DNA of 64,000 bases from CAZZNY01 sp964655935 (GCA_964655935.1 CAZZNY010000001.1:806001-870000), one strand, 5' to 3'. Counted from the stretch's first letter, positions 8,774 through 19,742 are shown. Notes: generated by a model from the sequence alone, not told the origin. Translations and numbers: made by a program.

Positions 8774-9847
8774 ATGACGGAAAACAGTTTTGATATTACC
8801 AAATTTAAGATGCTTTTGTCTGATATGATTCAGACAAAAATCCCAGATCTGCATTTTTCGAGCAAACACGCTCCATATCTTCGCGATCTCAATGGTGATA
8901 TTGCCTACCTGGAGAATTTTTGAGAACTCTCAAAGAGTAATATCCAAGAGATAATCACCGAGATGATCTGACCGGAAGGCTGGAAAATTTTCTTACAAAA
9001 ACTGGAACTCGATTTTTCCTATTCTCACGATGGATTCCGTTTTCGTGTCAATATCTATAATGATTCTCGCGGTTACAGCATAGCGATCCGATATATCCCG
9101 AATGATCTTCCGACACTCGAGATGCTCGGTCTCGGTGCCCCGATCAAGAATCTTCTTAAAAAACAAAAAGGTCTTATCCTTGTCACTGGGCCGACCGGAT
9201 CAGGAAAATCCACCACTCTTGCCGCAATGGTCAATTATATGAATCAGAATTTCAAGAGACACATTATCACGATCGAAGATCCGATCGAATTCAATTTTCA
9301 AAACGATAAATGTCTCGTAAATCAACGAGAACTCGGTTCTCATACGACATCTTTCGCAAAAGCGATGAAATCGGCGCTTCGTGAAGATCCAGACATCATC
9401 ATGGTCTGAGAAATGCGTGATCCAGAAACCATCTCTGCCGCTCTTACGCTCGCAGAAACGGGTCATCTCGTTCTTTCAACCCTCCATACGAACGATACGG
9501 TTCAGTCAGTTGATCGTATTATCGACAGTTTTCATCCGTCTCAACAAAATCAGATTCGAGCCCAGCTTTCCATGACACTTTCTGCCGTCGTAAGTCAGAT
9601 TCTTCTTCCGAAAAAAGACGGGAAAGGTCGTGTCGCGGCACGAGAAGTTCTTATCAATACCGACGCGGTACGAAGCCTCATCCAACAAGGACTTACTCAC
9701 CAACTCTACTCGATCATCGAGCTCTCCGGTCAAGACAATATGGTCCTTATGGATAAATGTCTCGAAGATTACTATCACAAAAAAATGATTGATAAAGATG
9801 TGTTTGCAAGCCATGTTCGTGACAAAGATCTTGTGAATGGATTATAA
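8774..9847 (+). CDS. pilT: PilT-type twitching motility / retraction ATPase
   Basis: 357 residues, typical of PilT. An N-terminal PAS-like half (to about residue 110) precedes the RecA-like ATPase core: Walker A GPTGSGKST (139-147, Lys145), the Asp box IITIEDPIEF, the His box (LVLSTLHTNDT) and Walker B DPDIIMVGEMRD. The glycine of GEMRD (residue 213) is a TGA, one of the best proofs of UGA=Gly here. The motor depolymerises type IV pili, driving twitching and DNA uptake. No pilus assembly genes are adjacent. The cyclic-nucleotide-binding-domain gene follows after 143 bases. Confidence 0.93.
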
Positions 9848-9920
9848 TATAAGCGGAAACAGAGTAGGGATATAGTAGAATAGGAGCATAGGGGCATGGA
9901 AATTCGAGAATTATTTTCCT

Positions 9921-9980
9921 CTATTCCACTATCCAGCTACTCCACTATCCAGCTACTCAATTACTCCACTATCCAGCTAA
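9921..9980 (+). repeat. Tandem repeat CTACTCCACTATCCAG
   Basis: Three copies of a roughly 16-base unit (CCACTATCCAGCTACT) between pilT and the next gene, the third offset by an AATTACT insertion. A related fragment occurs at 15497-15525. No coding role. Confidence 0.6.
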
Positions 9981-9990
9981 CTATAAAATT

Positions 9991-10989
9991 ATGTCGAAAG
10001 AAAAAGTACATCCGGGCGAGAAAAGAGAACCTACTCAAAAAATTCCTGAAAAAAAGCAGGAACATACTTTGTCGCTTACGGAACTCAGGAACACGCTTCC
10101 TCAAAGAAAGGAAAATCCGATTATCGGCTATCTCGATATGTTCGATAAAACATGGAAAAAACGCAAACGAATCATTCAAAGCGGAGAAGCACTCTTCGAA
10201 CCAGGAGATGATCCGCATATGTACCTCGTAACCAAGTGAGTTCTCATCATCCTTCGCGAGACAAGCTCTGGGGAAAAACGAGAAATCGGTACGGTATATC
10301 CGGGAAGTTTTATGGGTGAATGAATCCTCTTCGGAAGAAACAGAAAAGACGTCTCAGCAATCGCAAAAACTTACGGAGTTGAAGCTTTCGCTGTAACAAA
10401 AAAAGATATCGATGCACTCAAAGATAAAGAACCCCAAGCGATGATCGATCTCTATGAATATGTTATCGAAGTCACCAATAAGCGACTTCTCGATACGGGT
10501 GAAGAACTTGCTACCATCTACGAAGCCACGAACAGCCTCTCGAATCTTGCCGAACTCACAGAAAAATGAGAAGCAGATTTTTCCGATCTTCTTCAGGAGC
10601 TCAAAGGTCTTATGGGAGTCGACTATATCATCTTTGTTGAGCAACATCCGGCAATTCCTGGTCTTTTCGCTTACAAGTACGACACAAAAAATACCGATAA
10701 AAAACCGATAAATCAAAAAGCTGGAGCTGAGATTAATCTCAATCTTTCTGGTATGATCCAATGATCCACTATTCGCGGAATGTGAAAACAAGATGCTGCT
10801 TACGTACTTCCTCTCAAACAATGAGAACAACTCAAGGGTTTTTTCATTCTTGGAAAAGAAAAGGGATTATTTACCGACAATCAGATCCGTATCTACAAGA
10901 ATCTTTCCCTCTCTCTCGCATCTCTTGTCGATGCGAATCAAAAACGAGCCGAAAATCGTCTACTTCAAGCAAAAAAATTGGCTTGCTAA
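9991..10989 (+). CDS. Cyclic-nucleotide-binding-domain protein with GAF-like region
   Basis: 332 residues. After a charged, probably disordered start (1-45), a cNMP-binding (Crp/Popeye-like) beta-roll spans about 55-140: IIQSGEALFEPGDDPHMYLVTKG, ETSSGEKREIGTVYPGSFMGEG, then DVSAIA. A helical linker (EYVIEVTNKRLLDTGEELATIYEAT) leads to a GAF-like C-terminal half (ADFSDLLQELKGLMGVDYIIF, ending SLSLASLVDANQKRAENRL). No HTH DNA-binding domain is visible, so it is unlikely to be a Crp-type activator. A sensory or regulatory partner for the motor upstream is possible (inference). Several TGA codons fall at conserved turn glycines (LVTKG, SFMGEG). Confidence 0.65.
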
Positions 10990-11010
10990 AAAGAAGTGCG
11001 TCTATATAAT
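10983..11010 (+). promoter_or_regulatory. Promoter for the first VirD4/HerA-type ATPase gene
   Basis: TTGCTA (10983-10988), 16-base spacer, TATAAT (11005-11010). It overlaps the end of the preceding gene and leaves about a 105-base leader before the ATG at 11124. Confidence 0.5.
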
Positions 11011-11123
11011 GCGATGTAAGTTTGTCGAATCTTCAATTTAGAATCTATTTCTATTTGCTATGATAAATCCTGATTCGCTGTGGCGGACAGGGTGACAACC
11101 TTAGCTGCACCAACTATCTACCA

Positions 11124-13817
11124 ATGAATCGTGTCGTTTTAGAAATCAGTGTCGATCGCCTCAATGAAAAAGGGGTTTTTATTGCCGAACAGATTTTGAA
11201 CGTCCTACATAATACAATCGAGGAAAAAAGAGTCCTTCATTTCTGGAAATATGTAAAACATCGACCGAGTTTTTCTTTTGAGATTGCAAATATTGCTGGA
11301 GTTATAAGATTTTTTTTCATTATCGATGCGGAATACCGAGATCTTCTTGAAGGTCAGATTTATGCTCATTTTCCGAATGTAGAAATACGGGAAAGGGCTG
11401 ATTATATCGGTGAAACATTGCCCGCCTATATTTGACATATCGAGACTTTAAAAGATTTTTATAATCCTATCCGAATCTACACGAGCTTCAAAGATCGAAC
11501 TGAAAAAGAATGAGTCGATCCTTTTTCGTCCCTTACGAGTACACTTTCTCTACAAAACACCAAAGACGTTCGTCTTATTCAGATCAATTTTTCTCCGCTC
11601 GCAGATCGCGAATGGAAAAGCAATAAAATTCTAAAAATCGTACATTCCGGGTATCCAACCTTTATAAAAAAAATATTACTTTCTCGACACATCTGGATTG
11701 TTAAAATGCTTTGGGCTCCAATATCATTAGTCCTTCGTGGAATACTTCTAGTCGTTTCAAATCCAGTGGCTCCACCGAAAAAATGAAAACCAACCGAAAC
11801 CGAAGCACGTCCAAATAAAAAAACTACCGAAGCGCTCGAACAAAAATTTGAGTGATTTGGCTATCGTACAAGTATCTCAGTGGGTTATATAGGCGAAAAT
11901 GAAGTAAGTGCACGAGTAGCAATCAAAGAAATTGCCTCTTCGCTTAATATTTTTTCAGTTCCTGGACAAAATGGATTCAAGCTTAAATCAGTCGAACTCG
12001 ACAAAAAGCAACAACTCTATTCTCGTGCAGGAAAACAATCTATATTTTTCAATGCCGCAGAACTTGCTGGTTTTGTCCATCTTCCGACCATCTATGTAAA
12101 AACCCCCGGTATTAACTGGGTTACCACAAAGACTCTTGAACCACCACCAGATCTTCCACTCCTCAGAGATAATGCTGATGCCACTCCGATCGGAACTACG
12201 AATTTTCGTGGAACCAAAAGTGAATTCGGAATTCTTCCAGATGATAAGCGTCGCCATACGTACATTATCGGAAAAACCGGTATGGGAAAATCAGTTCTTC
12301 TCGAGAATATGATCTATTCCGATATCTGCGCTGGACGTGGTGTCGGACTCATCGATCCACATGGTGATCTCGCTGATACTATCATCGCAAATATTCCAAA
12401 AAATCGAACCAACGATGTTATTTTGTTTGATCCTTCTGATTACAAACATCCAATTGCTTTTAACATGTTCGACAATGTCAGTCGAGAATTTAAGCCGATT
12501 GTCGCATCTGGAGTTATAGGAATCTTCAAAAAAATGTTTGCCGAAAGCTGGGGTCCACGACTCGAACATATCCTCAGAAATACCATCATGACGCTTCTCG
12601 AAGTGCCTGATTCGACGCTTATGTCGATTCCACTTATGCTCACACATAAGTCGTATCGAATGAAGATGCTCTCAAAAGTCCAAGATCCCGTTCTTCAGAA
12701 ATTTTGGTCTTGAGAATTCGAAGTGCTCGAACAAAAGCAAATGACTGAAGCGGTTAGTCCAATCCTCAATAAAGTCGGTCAATTCCTCTCTAGTCCACTC
12801 CTACGAAATATCCTCGGCCAACCAAAAAATCCATTCACGCTCCGATGGGCAATGGATAACCAAAAAATTCTGATCGTAAATCTCTCGAAAGGAAAAATCT
12901 GAGAAGATTCGAGTGCACTGCTCGGTGCGATGATGGTCACAAAATTCCAGATCGAAGCCATGACTCGTGCTGATACTCCGGAAGATCTTCGTAAAGATTT
13001 TTATCTCTACGTCGACGAATTCCAGAATTTTGCCACTGACTCTTTCGCGACTATCCTCTCTGAAGCTCGAAAATATAAGCTCAATCTAACCGTAGCAAAC
13101 CAATATATCGAACAAATGAGCGATACCGTTCGTGGAGCTGTCTTCGGAAACGTTGGTTCGATTATGAGTTTTCAAGTCGGATACGAAGATGCTACCAAGC
13201 TCGCCGAAACCATGTGAGAAGAGGATGTCATCTCTCCTGCTGATTTTACGAATCTCAAAAAATATACGATCTACTCGAAGCTTCTTATCTGAGGTATGCC
13301 ATCACGCGTATTTTCTGCTGGTACCTTTCCACCGATCCGATTCAAAAATGAGGGTCAAGAACAAAAGAGAGACACAGTTCTCCGAATCAGTCGAGAAAAA
13401 TATGCAAAACCCGTCGAGTTTGTCGAGAATAAAATCAGAGAAGTATCTGATAAAGCTGGAGACGACGAAAAGAAATTCAGAGAACGAGAAGTGGCCTTCA
13501 AAGAGCGAATGAAAGAAGAAAAACTCGCGAAAAAAGCTGGAGAACGAGTAGAAAAACTACTAAGCCCTATCACTGATACGGTTCAGGTACAATCACCAGA
13601 TTGAACTGTTTTCGAAGCAAAACCAGAAAAAATACCCGCTCAGATTCCTTCGCCATGACATGGTAACAATAATCAACAAAACAGACAACCGAACAATAAT
13701 CAAAAACAATGAAGCGGATGACAAAAGTCAGGAAGCAACCAAAACAACAATAACAAAAACCGAAATAGAAGACCTGATAATCGACCGAAACAACCAAATC
13801 AAAACGGAAGCAAATAA
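11124..13817 (+). CDS. VirD4/TraG-HerA-type DNA translocation ATPase (paralogue 1)
   Basis: 897 residues. The N-terminal third is non-catalytic, with a hydrophobic patch near residues 190-220. The FtsK/HerA-like motor then shows Walker A GKTGMGKS (383-390) in HTYIIGKTGMGKSVLLENM, GLIDPHGDLADTI, and Walker B LYVDEFQNFATDSF (Asp631-Glu632), followed by LSEARKYKLNLTVANQYIEQM as in the TraG/VirD4 C-terminal region. The tail is a charged helix and a long Asn/Gln/Gly-rich disordered segment. Such ATPases pump DNA or protein substrates through type IV secretion-like channels. Two more paralogues lie at 31315 and 60334. At least nine TGA-Gly codons interrupt the standard reading. The stop codon sits inside the loop of its own terminator. 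Confidence 0.85.
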
Positions 13818-13831
13818 GCTTCCGTTTTTTT
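13805..13831 (+). terminator. Terminator overlapping the stop codon of ATPase 1
   Basis: CGGAAGC (13805-13811), a 6-base loop containing TAA, GCTTCCG (13818-13824), then seven T. The last codons of the gene form the 5' arm. Confidence 0.8.
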
Positions 13832-13901
13832 CTTATTTGAAACTTTTCTTCTGAGGAAAAATACATACAATACAGCTATTATACAAATCTCTAAAAATTT
13901 T

Positions 13902-14258
13902 ATGAAAATCGCTGTCATCGGCGCATCGCGCGACGAATCGAAATACGGAAATAAAATCATCAAAGATCTCATAAAAAAAGGTCATACTCTCTATCTGGTC
14001 AATCCAAAAGAAACAATGATTGAAGATCTTCCCTGTTTTGCAGATCTCAAAGATCTTCCGAAAGACGTCGAAATGATTACATTCGTCACACCACCCACTG
14101 TCACCCTAACTATTCTTCAGGAAGCCTCCGAATTCAAACACACAAAAATCTGGTGCCAGCCGGGAGCAAGCGACGAAAAAGTTATCACATTTCTGGAAGC
14201 TAACGATTTTGATTTTATCGCGAATGCATGTGTGATGATAGAAAATATTGGGAAATAG
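13902..14258 (+). CDS. CoA-binding (YccU-like) protein
   Basis: 118 residues, a single Rossmann-type CoA_binding domain: MKIAVIGASRDESKYGNKIIKDL with a G-A-S dinucleotide loop, GHTLYLVNPKE, LPKDVEMITFVTPPTVT, then WCQPGASDEKVI and NACVMIENI. The order and 'QPG' motif match the small YccU/YneT family seen in many bacteria. The role is undefined; the family binds CoA or a related nucleotide. No TGA in frame. Confidence 0.8.
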   Translation: MKIAVIGASRDESKYGNKIIKDLIKKGHTLYLVNPKETMIEDLPCFADLKDLPKDVEMITFVTPPTVTLTILQEASEFKHTKIWCQPGASDEKVITFLEANDFDFIANACVMIENIGK

Positions 14259-14592
14259 TGATAAAGAAATGATTATTACCAAGAAACGGGAGAAAATGAG
14301 AGAGCTTGAGAGAGGAAACTGTTTGAGCAGGCTGAGAGTCGTGCAAACATTGAGCACAAGCTATGTCTGCGAGTTTTTCCTCTTTCAAAACTTTTGGTAC
14401 TTTTGGTTACAAAAGTATATAAATAACCTCCTCTCCTCTAGGAGTTTTTAGACTGGATCCCGGATATTTTCTGGAATATATTCCGAAACTTCGAACACTT
14501 GTGATATCCAGAAAATTCTGGGATGACGTGCCAAACTCGGGATGACGTGCTAACTTTCGACTTTATAGACTTTACAACTTTATAGACTTTAA
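14259..14592. repeat. 334-base intergenic region made of dispersed repeats
   Basis: No gene seen. From about 14310 to 14410 there is an element of the kind 'GAGAGGAAACTG...GAGTTTTTCCTCTTTCAAAACTTTTGGTAC', with a GTTACAAAAGT end. From 14453 to 14540 a second element has arms CCGGATATTTTCTGGA / TATCCAGAAAATTCTGGGATGA and is related to the one at 57144-57281. From 14556 the AAGTCTATAAAGT-type repeat leads into the next start codon. Confidence 0.5.
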
Positions 14593-15489
14593 ATGCTTTT
14601 ATCAATCATTCCCCTAGATTCTTCAATCGACGACGAAGGCTTGACCTATTTTGCTCAGGACTCTTTTCGAAAAGATATTTTTATCGGATCACTCGTAAAT
14701 ATTCCTATACGAGACAATATTTGTTACGGTATCGTAGCCGATATTTTACCAAAAGAAACGGAAACCACTATACCGGAAAATCTCAAATCGATCGTAAATA
14801 TTGTCTGCACGACGCCCTTGCTTGCGCCATACCAATTCTCTCTTGTCCAAGCGCTCGCTTCGAAAAACTTCGTCCATGCCCATAAGGTCCTTTCGCTTTT
14901 TCTGCCAAAATTCGTTTTCAATGCCCTCGAAAAAAAGACGTTTGAACCGATGTTGGAAGTTACAAGGTTACAAAGTTACAAGGTTACAAAGAATTCTCGA
15001 AACCCGAAACCCGAAACTCGAAACTTAATCTCCTTTTTTCATAATACCAAAAATATTCCACTGGTCGAAATCATACAATTCTTTCTGAAAAAATATGAAA
15101 ATCTCGTAATTATTTTTCCAGATGATCTTCTCTTGTCTCAAACACTCAAAAACCTTCCAGAACTCCAGAAAAAAAGCACCATAGTCAAAAATTCCGCTAC
15201 CTATACAAAACGCTATAAAACCTGGCTCGAAGCCAGCAAAAAAACAAATCCAATTCTCGCTTGAACTCGAAAGCTTCTTCAATATAATCTCGGCGCTTAT
15301 GAGAAAATAATCTATATCGAAGAATCCCTTTCACGGTACACTCATAGCTACGAACATATATACAAAAACACTGACATTCTCGCGGAAATGTCACACTGCG
15401 GCTTCGATGTAACAATTTATTCCACTGTACCGACGACCGAAAGTATGTATGCAATAAAACAAAGGAAATATTCAATCTTTTCTCTCTAA
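14593..15489 (+). CDS. priA: Truncated PriA-like protein carrying tandem DNA repeats
   Basis: 298 residues against more than 700 for intact PriA (primosomal helicase, replication restart). The N-terminal 3' DNA-binding domain is recognisable (SIIPLDSS, FIGSLVNIPIRDNICYGIV), as is the part after the Walker A site (ENLVIIFPDDLLLSQTL, then GTRKLLQYNLGAYEKIIYIEESL, matching PriA's 'GTRSA...L.IVDEEH' region). The Walker A segment is missing. In its place lie two tandem arrays, GTTACAAR x4 (14959-14991) and GAAACYC x4 (14999-15026), read in frame. The DEEH acidic pair reads IEES, and the zinc-binding and helicase C-terminal domains are absent. It is probably non-functional as a helicase. It could be a decaying gene or a shortened DNA-binding protein. 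Confidence 0.6.
14959..15026. repeat. Two tandem repeats inside the PriA-like gene
   Basis: GTTACAAR repeated four times (14959-14991), then GAAACYC repeated four times (14999-15026). The 8-mer is the same one found in intergenic arrays at 28179-28215 (opposite orientation), 50665-50697 and 54421-54446. Confidence 0.85.
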
Positions 15490-15537
15490 TCACTCCTCTG
15501 CCCAGCTACTCCACTATTCCTCTATTCTTCTCTTTTC

Positions 15538-17871
15538 ATGTCTCCAGAACTTCAAAAAATCACCAAAAAAATCAAACTTTTTTCCATAAAACACGGAAGA
15601 GAAATTTTACGATATCTTGAGGGTTTTGAGCGAACTCATGTGATACTGGGGCTTTTTGCTGCGTATGCATTTTTTATTATTTTTACCGCTTTCCGATATA
15701 CTGTCGTCGATCATGACTATTATCAATGACTTGCCGATCGTCAACAAACGATCGAAGTAAAAAATTCCGTCAGCCGCTGAACCATCTATTCAAACAATAA
15801 ACCTGCGTGAGTATTTTCTACTTCCACAGATCTCTCTGATCTTGCCATCGACCCACAGGAAATCTGATCGAAAGATAAGCTTCAGGCTTATTTGATCGAT
15901 GTTGTTTTTGAGGAACTCTGTATTCGTCAAACTCCAGAAACCTGTTATGAAAACCTTCTTTCGTTTGTAAAAAAGACAGAACTGGTCGATTATATTTATT
16001 CAGATGCTTATATCCGGGGAAAAATCTCCGAGGAATTAAAGGTTCGCATCAATAAACAGTGGATCGATTCCATTATTCTCCGAGAAAATGCTCCTCAAGA
16101 TATTCTCGATACTACGACAGCACTCTCGCTTTCTGGGATCTATGTCACTGTGAATAATATCTACGCAGACCCCACCGTAATAGAAAGTGCCACTGGATAT
16201 GCCCAAAGACTCGCTCCTGTGCTCGGACTCAAAGAAGCTGAACTGATAAAAAAACTCGAGAAACGACCGGCAAAATATGTAAAAATTCTTCGAAGACTCT
16301 CTCTCAATATCAAAGAAAAAATCGATATTCGACTCAAAAACGAAAATACCCAAATCAGCAAATGACTCCTCAAAAATGAGGAAAGTATTGTAAATTTTTT
16401 CATTCTCGAGCCAGTTCCAAGTCGATTCTACCCAGAAAAAAGTCTCGCAAGCCAAATCATCTGATTCGTCGATAATCTCTGAGAGGGGCGCTATGGTATC
16501 GAATGATATTTTAACGAGGAACTCAAAGGTCAGCAAAGTATCATTACTTCGCGAAAAGATAACTATGGTCGAGTCATTGGAGGATACGATCTCTCGAAAC
16601 AGAAAACAATTAATGGCTACGATATTACCCTCACGGTTGATCGAAACATCCAAAAAGAAGTCGAACGACTACTTGCAGAGTGAGTCAAAGAATACCGAGC
16701 TAATAAAGGATCTGTCGTAATTATGGATCCGAAAACCGGCGCAGTTATTGCTATGGCAAATTACCCAACGTACGATCCAAATGACTTCGGAAATGTCTAT
16801 GAGCTCGAAAAAGTAAGTCGGGGTCGCTATCCAAATCCCGGATTCGATCTTCTCGGTATGCCGGTTTTCGTCGAAGATTCTGAAAACGGAGAGAATTTTG
16901 TCTATGAAAATAAAAAAATCAAGCTCCGCGATGCTACTGATAGTGAACGAGAAAATGGCGTGATCCCCAAATATAAATTCAAAAATAATTTCTGACCGAA
17001 TGTCTATGTTAACGATAGTCTCGGAGGGCTCTATGAACCAGGATCTGTATTCAAAGCAGTTACTACTGCCATAGCCATCGATACTGGTGATATCAAGCCA
17101 ACCGATAGATATCACGATAAAGGAAAAGTGGAAATTGATAATTTTACCATCTCAAATGTCGCGAATGAGTGTACGGGATACCATACCTATTCTCACGCAC
17201 TCGACTGGTCTTGTAATGTCGGTATGATCGATATCGTACAGAAAATCTGAAAATCATTATTTGCAAAATATATTTCCGATTTCGGCTTCGGTCAAAAAAC
17301 GAATATTACCCTCGAAGGTGAAGTCTTCGGAAAAATAGAACCATATGAAAAATGGTCTCGAGCAAAACTTTTTACCATGTCGTTCGGTCAAGGTATCACA
17401 GCAAATCTCCTACAAATGGCGGCAGCATATTCGGTCATCGCAAATGGTGGAGTCTATATGCAGCCCTATATCGTCGATTCTGTCATTCTCCCTTCTGGGA
17501 ATGTTATTACTAACGCTCCACAGCCACTTCGTCGCGTCATAAAAGAAGAAACTTCGAAAAAACTTATCGCCATGCTCACTGAGGGTGCGACTATCGGTTT
17601 CGCGAAAAAAGGTGCGGTCGAAGGTTATAATGTGGCGGGTAAAACTGGTACTTCTCAGATCGCAAGCAAAGGAAAATATGAGGTCGGTACCGCAGGACAT
17701 ACCATCACTTCCTACGGATGATTCGCTCCGAGTTCGAATCCAAAATTCGTCATGATCGTCCGAATCGATCGACCGAGAAGTGCCGTCTACGCCGAGACCA
17801 CATCTTCTGCCCTCTTCTCACGCATCGCAAAATATGTTTTGAATTATTACGGAATTCCGAAGAGTAAATAG
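15538..17871 (+). CDS. Penicillin-binding protein 2 / FtsI-type transpeptidase
   Basis: 777 residues. A short cytoplasmic start, one TM helix (VILGLFAAYAFFIIFTAF, about 38-58) and a PBP dimerisation domain are followed by the transpeptidase domain. Its motifs are SVFK (Ser503 nucleophile, Lys506) in YEPGSVFKAVT, SCN (558-560) in DWSCNVGM, and KTG (702-704) in VAGKTGTSQIAS. GRYGIEGYFNEEL and DPKTGAVIAMANYP are family landmarks. It cross-links peptidoglycan on the outer face of the membrane for elongation or division. PBP2 and FtsI/PBP3 cannot be separated with confidence. Many TGA-Gly codons are present. No shape or division genes are adjacent. Confidence 0.9.
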
Positions 17872-17879
17872 AAGAAAAT

Positions 17880-17922
17880 AGTCGAAGGTCTATAAAGTTC
17901 ATAAAGTCTATAAAGTTGAAGT
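17880..17922. repeat. AAGTCTATAAAGT-type dispersed repeat
   Basis: TCTATAAAGTTCATAAAGTCTATAAAGTT, three degenerate units, just after the PBP gene. Reverse-complement relatives occur at 7413 and 14556. Confidence 0.5.
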
Positions 17923-17991
17923 GGTATCCCGGAAGCTCTTAAAAAAGAAGACTAAAATCGTATCTTTTTCCTTCTGCATAACCTATAAAAC

Positions 17992-18396
17992 ATGGATTTC
18001 TCAATAATCAAAACACTCGATCTTCCTATTGGTGAATATGTCATTTATGGCAGTGGTCCGCTTGATATTCGTGGGATTCGACCATCTCAAGATATTGATA
18101 TTCTCGTAAGTCCAAAACTTTGGACACAGTTGTGTGAACAATATCCAGAAAAAATTTCCAAAAATCCTACAAAAATTACCATTGAAGAGATGTCTATAGA
18201 ATTTTTTGTAAATTGGATTAATATCAAAACTCCTAAGGAAGAGATTATAAAAAATTATGAGTTATTCAATTGACTCCCATTCGCAAAACTTCAATATGTT
18301 TTGGAGTGGAAACAAAATTGAAGTCGTGAAAAAGATATCCATGATGTTTCGCTTATTCTTGAATATTTGAGAGATTACAAAGTCTCTATGAAATAA
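17992..18396 (+). CDS. Nucleotidyltransferase-like protein
   Basis: 134 residues. YGSGPLDIRGIRPSQDIDILVS has the G-S-G...D-x-D layout of the minimal nucleotidyltransferase fold (MNT/AbiEii-like), and the later EEMSIEFFVNW could supply the third acidic strand. The C-terminal half is helical (KLQYVLEWKQNGSREKDIHDVSLILEY), resembling 'KDLADIELI' ends of this group. Two TGA codons read as Gly. No HEPN or abortive-infection partner lies next to it, so a toxin-antitoxin role is not supported. Confidence 0.5.
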
Positions 18397-18397
18397 T

Positions 18398-18425
18398 TTG
18401 ACTTTTCTTGTAAACTTCATATAAC
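18398..18425 (+). promoter_or_regulatory. Promoter for the deoxyhypusine-synthase-like gene
   Basis: TTGACT (18398-18403), 16-base spacer, TATAAC (18420-18425), immediately downstream of the preceding stop. Confidence 0.5.
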
Positions 18426-18522
18426 TCATTCGTTCGAGAAACGATTTTTTCGAATTCTTACAAAAACAAATTCTCTTTTTCTCATCCCTCCGGTACGCCG
18501 GACTTCCAAAAAGGAGCTCATT

Positions 18523-19650
18523 ATGAGCGAACTCGTCGGCACTCGCGAAAAAATCTCCAGCCTGAGTACTGGACTGCAACAGAAAATCATCTTCGGGGAA
18601 CGCAAATATGTTCCCACCCCCGAAACACCCGTCTCGAACTTCCTCGTGAACACCAAGCGTCACTGCAACGGCGGTCGGACCGTCGATGCTGGCCTTTGGC
18701 TCAAGGACTTCTGTACGGATGGTGGAAAACTCTTCCTGAGTATGGCTGGTGCGGGTTCGACGTTTCAGATGGGCATTGTGCTCAGTGACCTCATCCGTGC
18801 CGGCTTCGTCGCAGGCATCTCCGTCACGGGCGCTAACCTGGAAGAAAGCCTGTACCGCCTCGTGGCAAATGAACATTACGCGTACATCCCGGATTATCAG
18901 AGTCTGACTCGGACCGAGGAAAAAGAACTCGATTACGCCGGTCTCCGGCGGATCACCGATACCTTCCTCCCCGAGGATGAATCGGTCCGCGTGCTTCTTT
19001 CCGCGTTTGAGAAACTTTGGAGGGAAGCTGAAGAAAAGGGTGAAAAGCACTTCTGGCATGAGTACTTCTTCATGCTCTTCGAGCGGAACCTGATTCCGAT
19101 CGAAGGAAATCCAGAACTTGAGCAATGCTGGCTCTACCAAGCGTGGAAACACGGAGTGGAAATTTGCGTTCCCGGACCCGAGGACTCCACCATGGGGAAT
19201 ATCTTTGCATATTACAGCAATGCTCATTCCCATGAAAGCCTCGAAGAGTTCCAGGATCCGCATCCGATAAACCCCGACATTATCAAGCACTCCTTCCGAT
19301 ACATGCAGCGCTTGACCGCATGGTATATGGAGACGACGAAGCATTGCAATCTCGCATTCGTCCAACTGGGCGGAGGCATCGCTGCTGACTTCCCGATCTG
19401 CGTCGTGCCGCACATCAAAAAGGATTATCTCGCACCACTCACGCCAAAACAGCAAGAGGAACGGGTTCGTCCCTGGGCGGCCTTCGTGGAAATTCACTCT
19501 TCTCCCATGAGCTTCGGTTCGTATTCGGGAGCTGGTGGACTCGAGAAAATCACCTGGAGCAAGCTCGAGATCAACGCCTATATCAACCAAATCTTCGGCG
19601 ACTATACTGAACACTTCCCCGACATCGCCGCCATTATCCTCGGTTGGTAG
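18523..19650 (+). CDS. Deoxyhypusine-synthase-family protein, probably acquired
   Basis: 375 residues matching the DHS family throughout: FLSMAGAGSTFQMGIVLSDL (NAD-binding start), SVTGANLEESLYRL, KHGVEICVPGPEDSTMGN, FVQLGGGIAADFPI, and SYSGAGGLEKITWSKLEINA, where Lys347 of WSK is the family's catalytic lysine. Bacterial members use NAD to move aminobutyl groups between polyamines (e.g. homospermidine-type chemistry) rather than onto eIF5A. The gene is plainly GC-richer than its neighbours and uses CGC/CGG/CGT for Arg where they favour CGA. It has no TGA glycine among many glycines, and is preceded by a clear Shine-Dalgarno (AAGGAG, 18511-18516) that neighbours lack. These point to recent horizontal transfer. 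A long antisense ORF is a composition artefact. Confidence 0.85.
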   Translation: MSELVGTREKISSLSTGLQQKIIFGERKYVPTPETPVSNFLVNTKRHCNGGRTVDAGLWLKDFCTDGGKLFLSMAGAGSTFQMGIVLSDLIRAGFVAGISVTGANLEESLYRLVANEHYAYIPDYQSLTRTEEKELDYAGLRRITDTFLPEDESVRVLLSAFEKLWREAEEKGEKHFWHEYFFMLFERNLIPIEGNPELEQCWLYQAWKHGVEICVPGPEDSTMGNIFAYYSNAHSHESLEEFQDPHPINPDIIKHSFRYMQRLTAWYMETTKHCNLAFVQLGGGIAADFPICVVPHIKKDYLAPLTPKQQEERVRPWAAFVEIHSSPMSFGSYSGAGGLEKITWSKLEINAYINQIFGDYTEHFPDIAAIILGW

Positions 19651-19715
19651 AAAATAACAAATATCGTTAGGATCACGGCTTAGCAATGAGCTCCTGACTC
19701 CTCAAACAAAAGCAA

Positions 19716-19742
19716 GGCCGCCCTCTCGGGCGGCCGCTTTTT
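19716..19742 (+). terminator. GC-rich terminator of the DHS-like gene
   Basis: GGCCGCCC (19716-19723), short loop, GGGCGGCC (19728-19735), then CGCTTTTT. Its GC-rich stem resembles the gene before it and not local terminators. Confidence 0.85.

Noticed and set aside
17992..18396. Toxin-antitoxin module from the nucleotidyltransferase-like gene
   Set aside because: No HEPN or second small gene is adjacent on either side.
18262..19686. Long antisense open frame opposite the DHS-like gene
   Set aside because: It mirrors a GC-rich gene with clear homology and a conserved catalytic site. The antisense reading has no domain and arises from codon composition.
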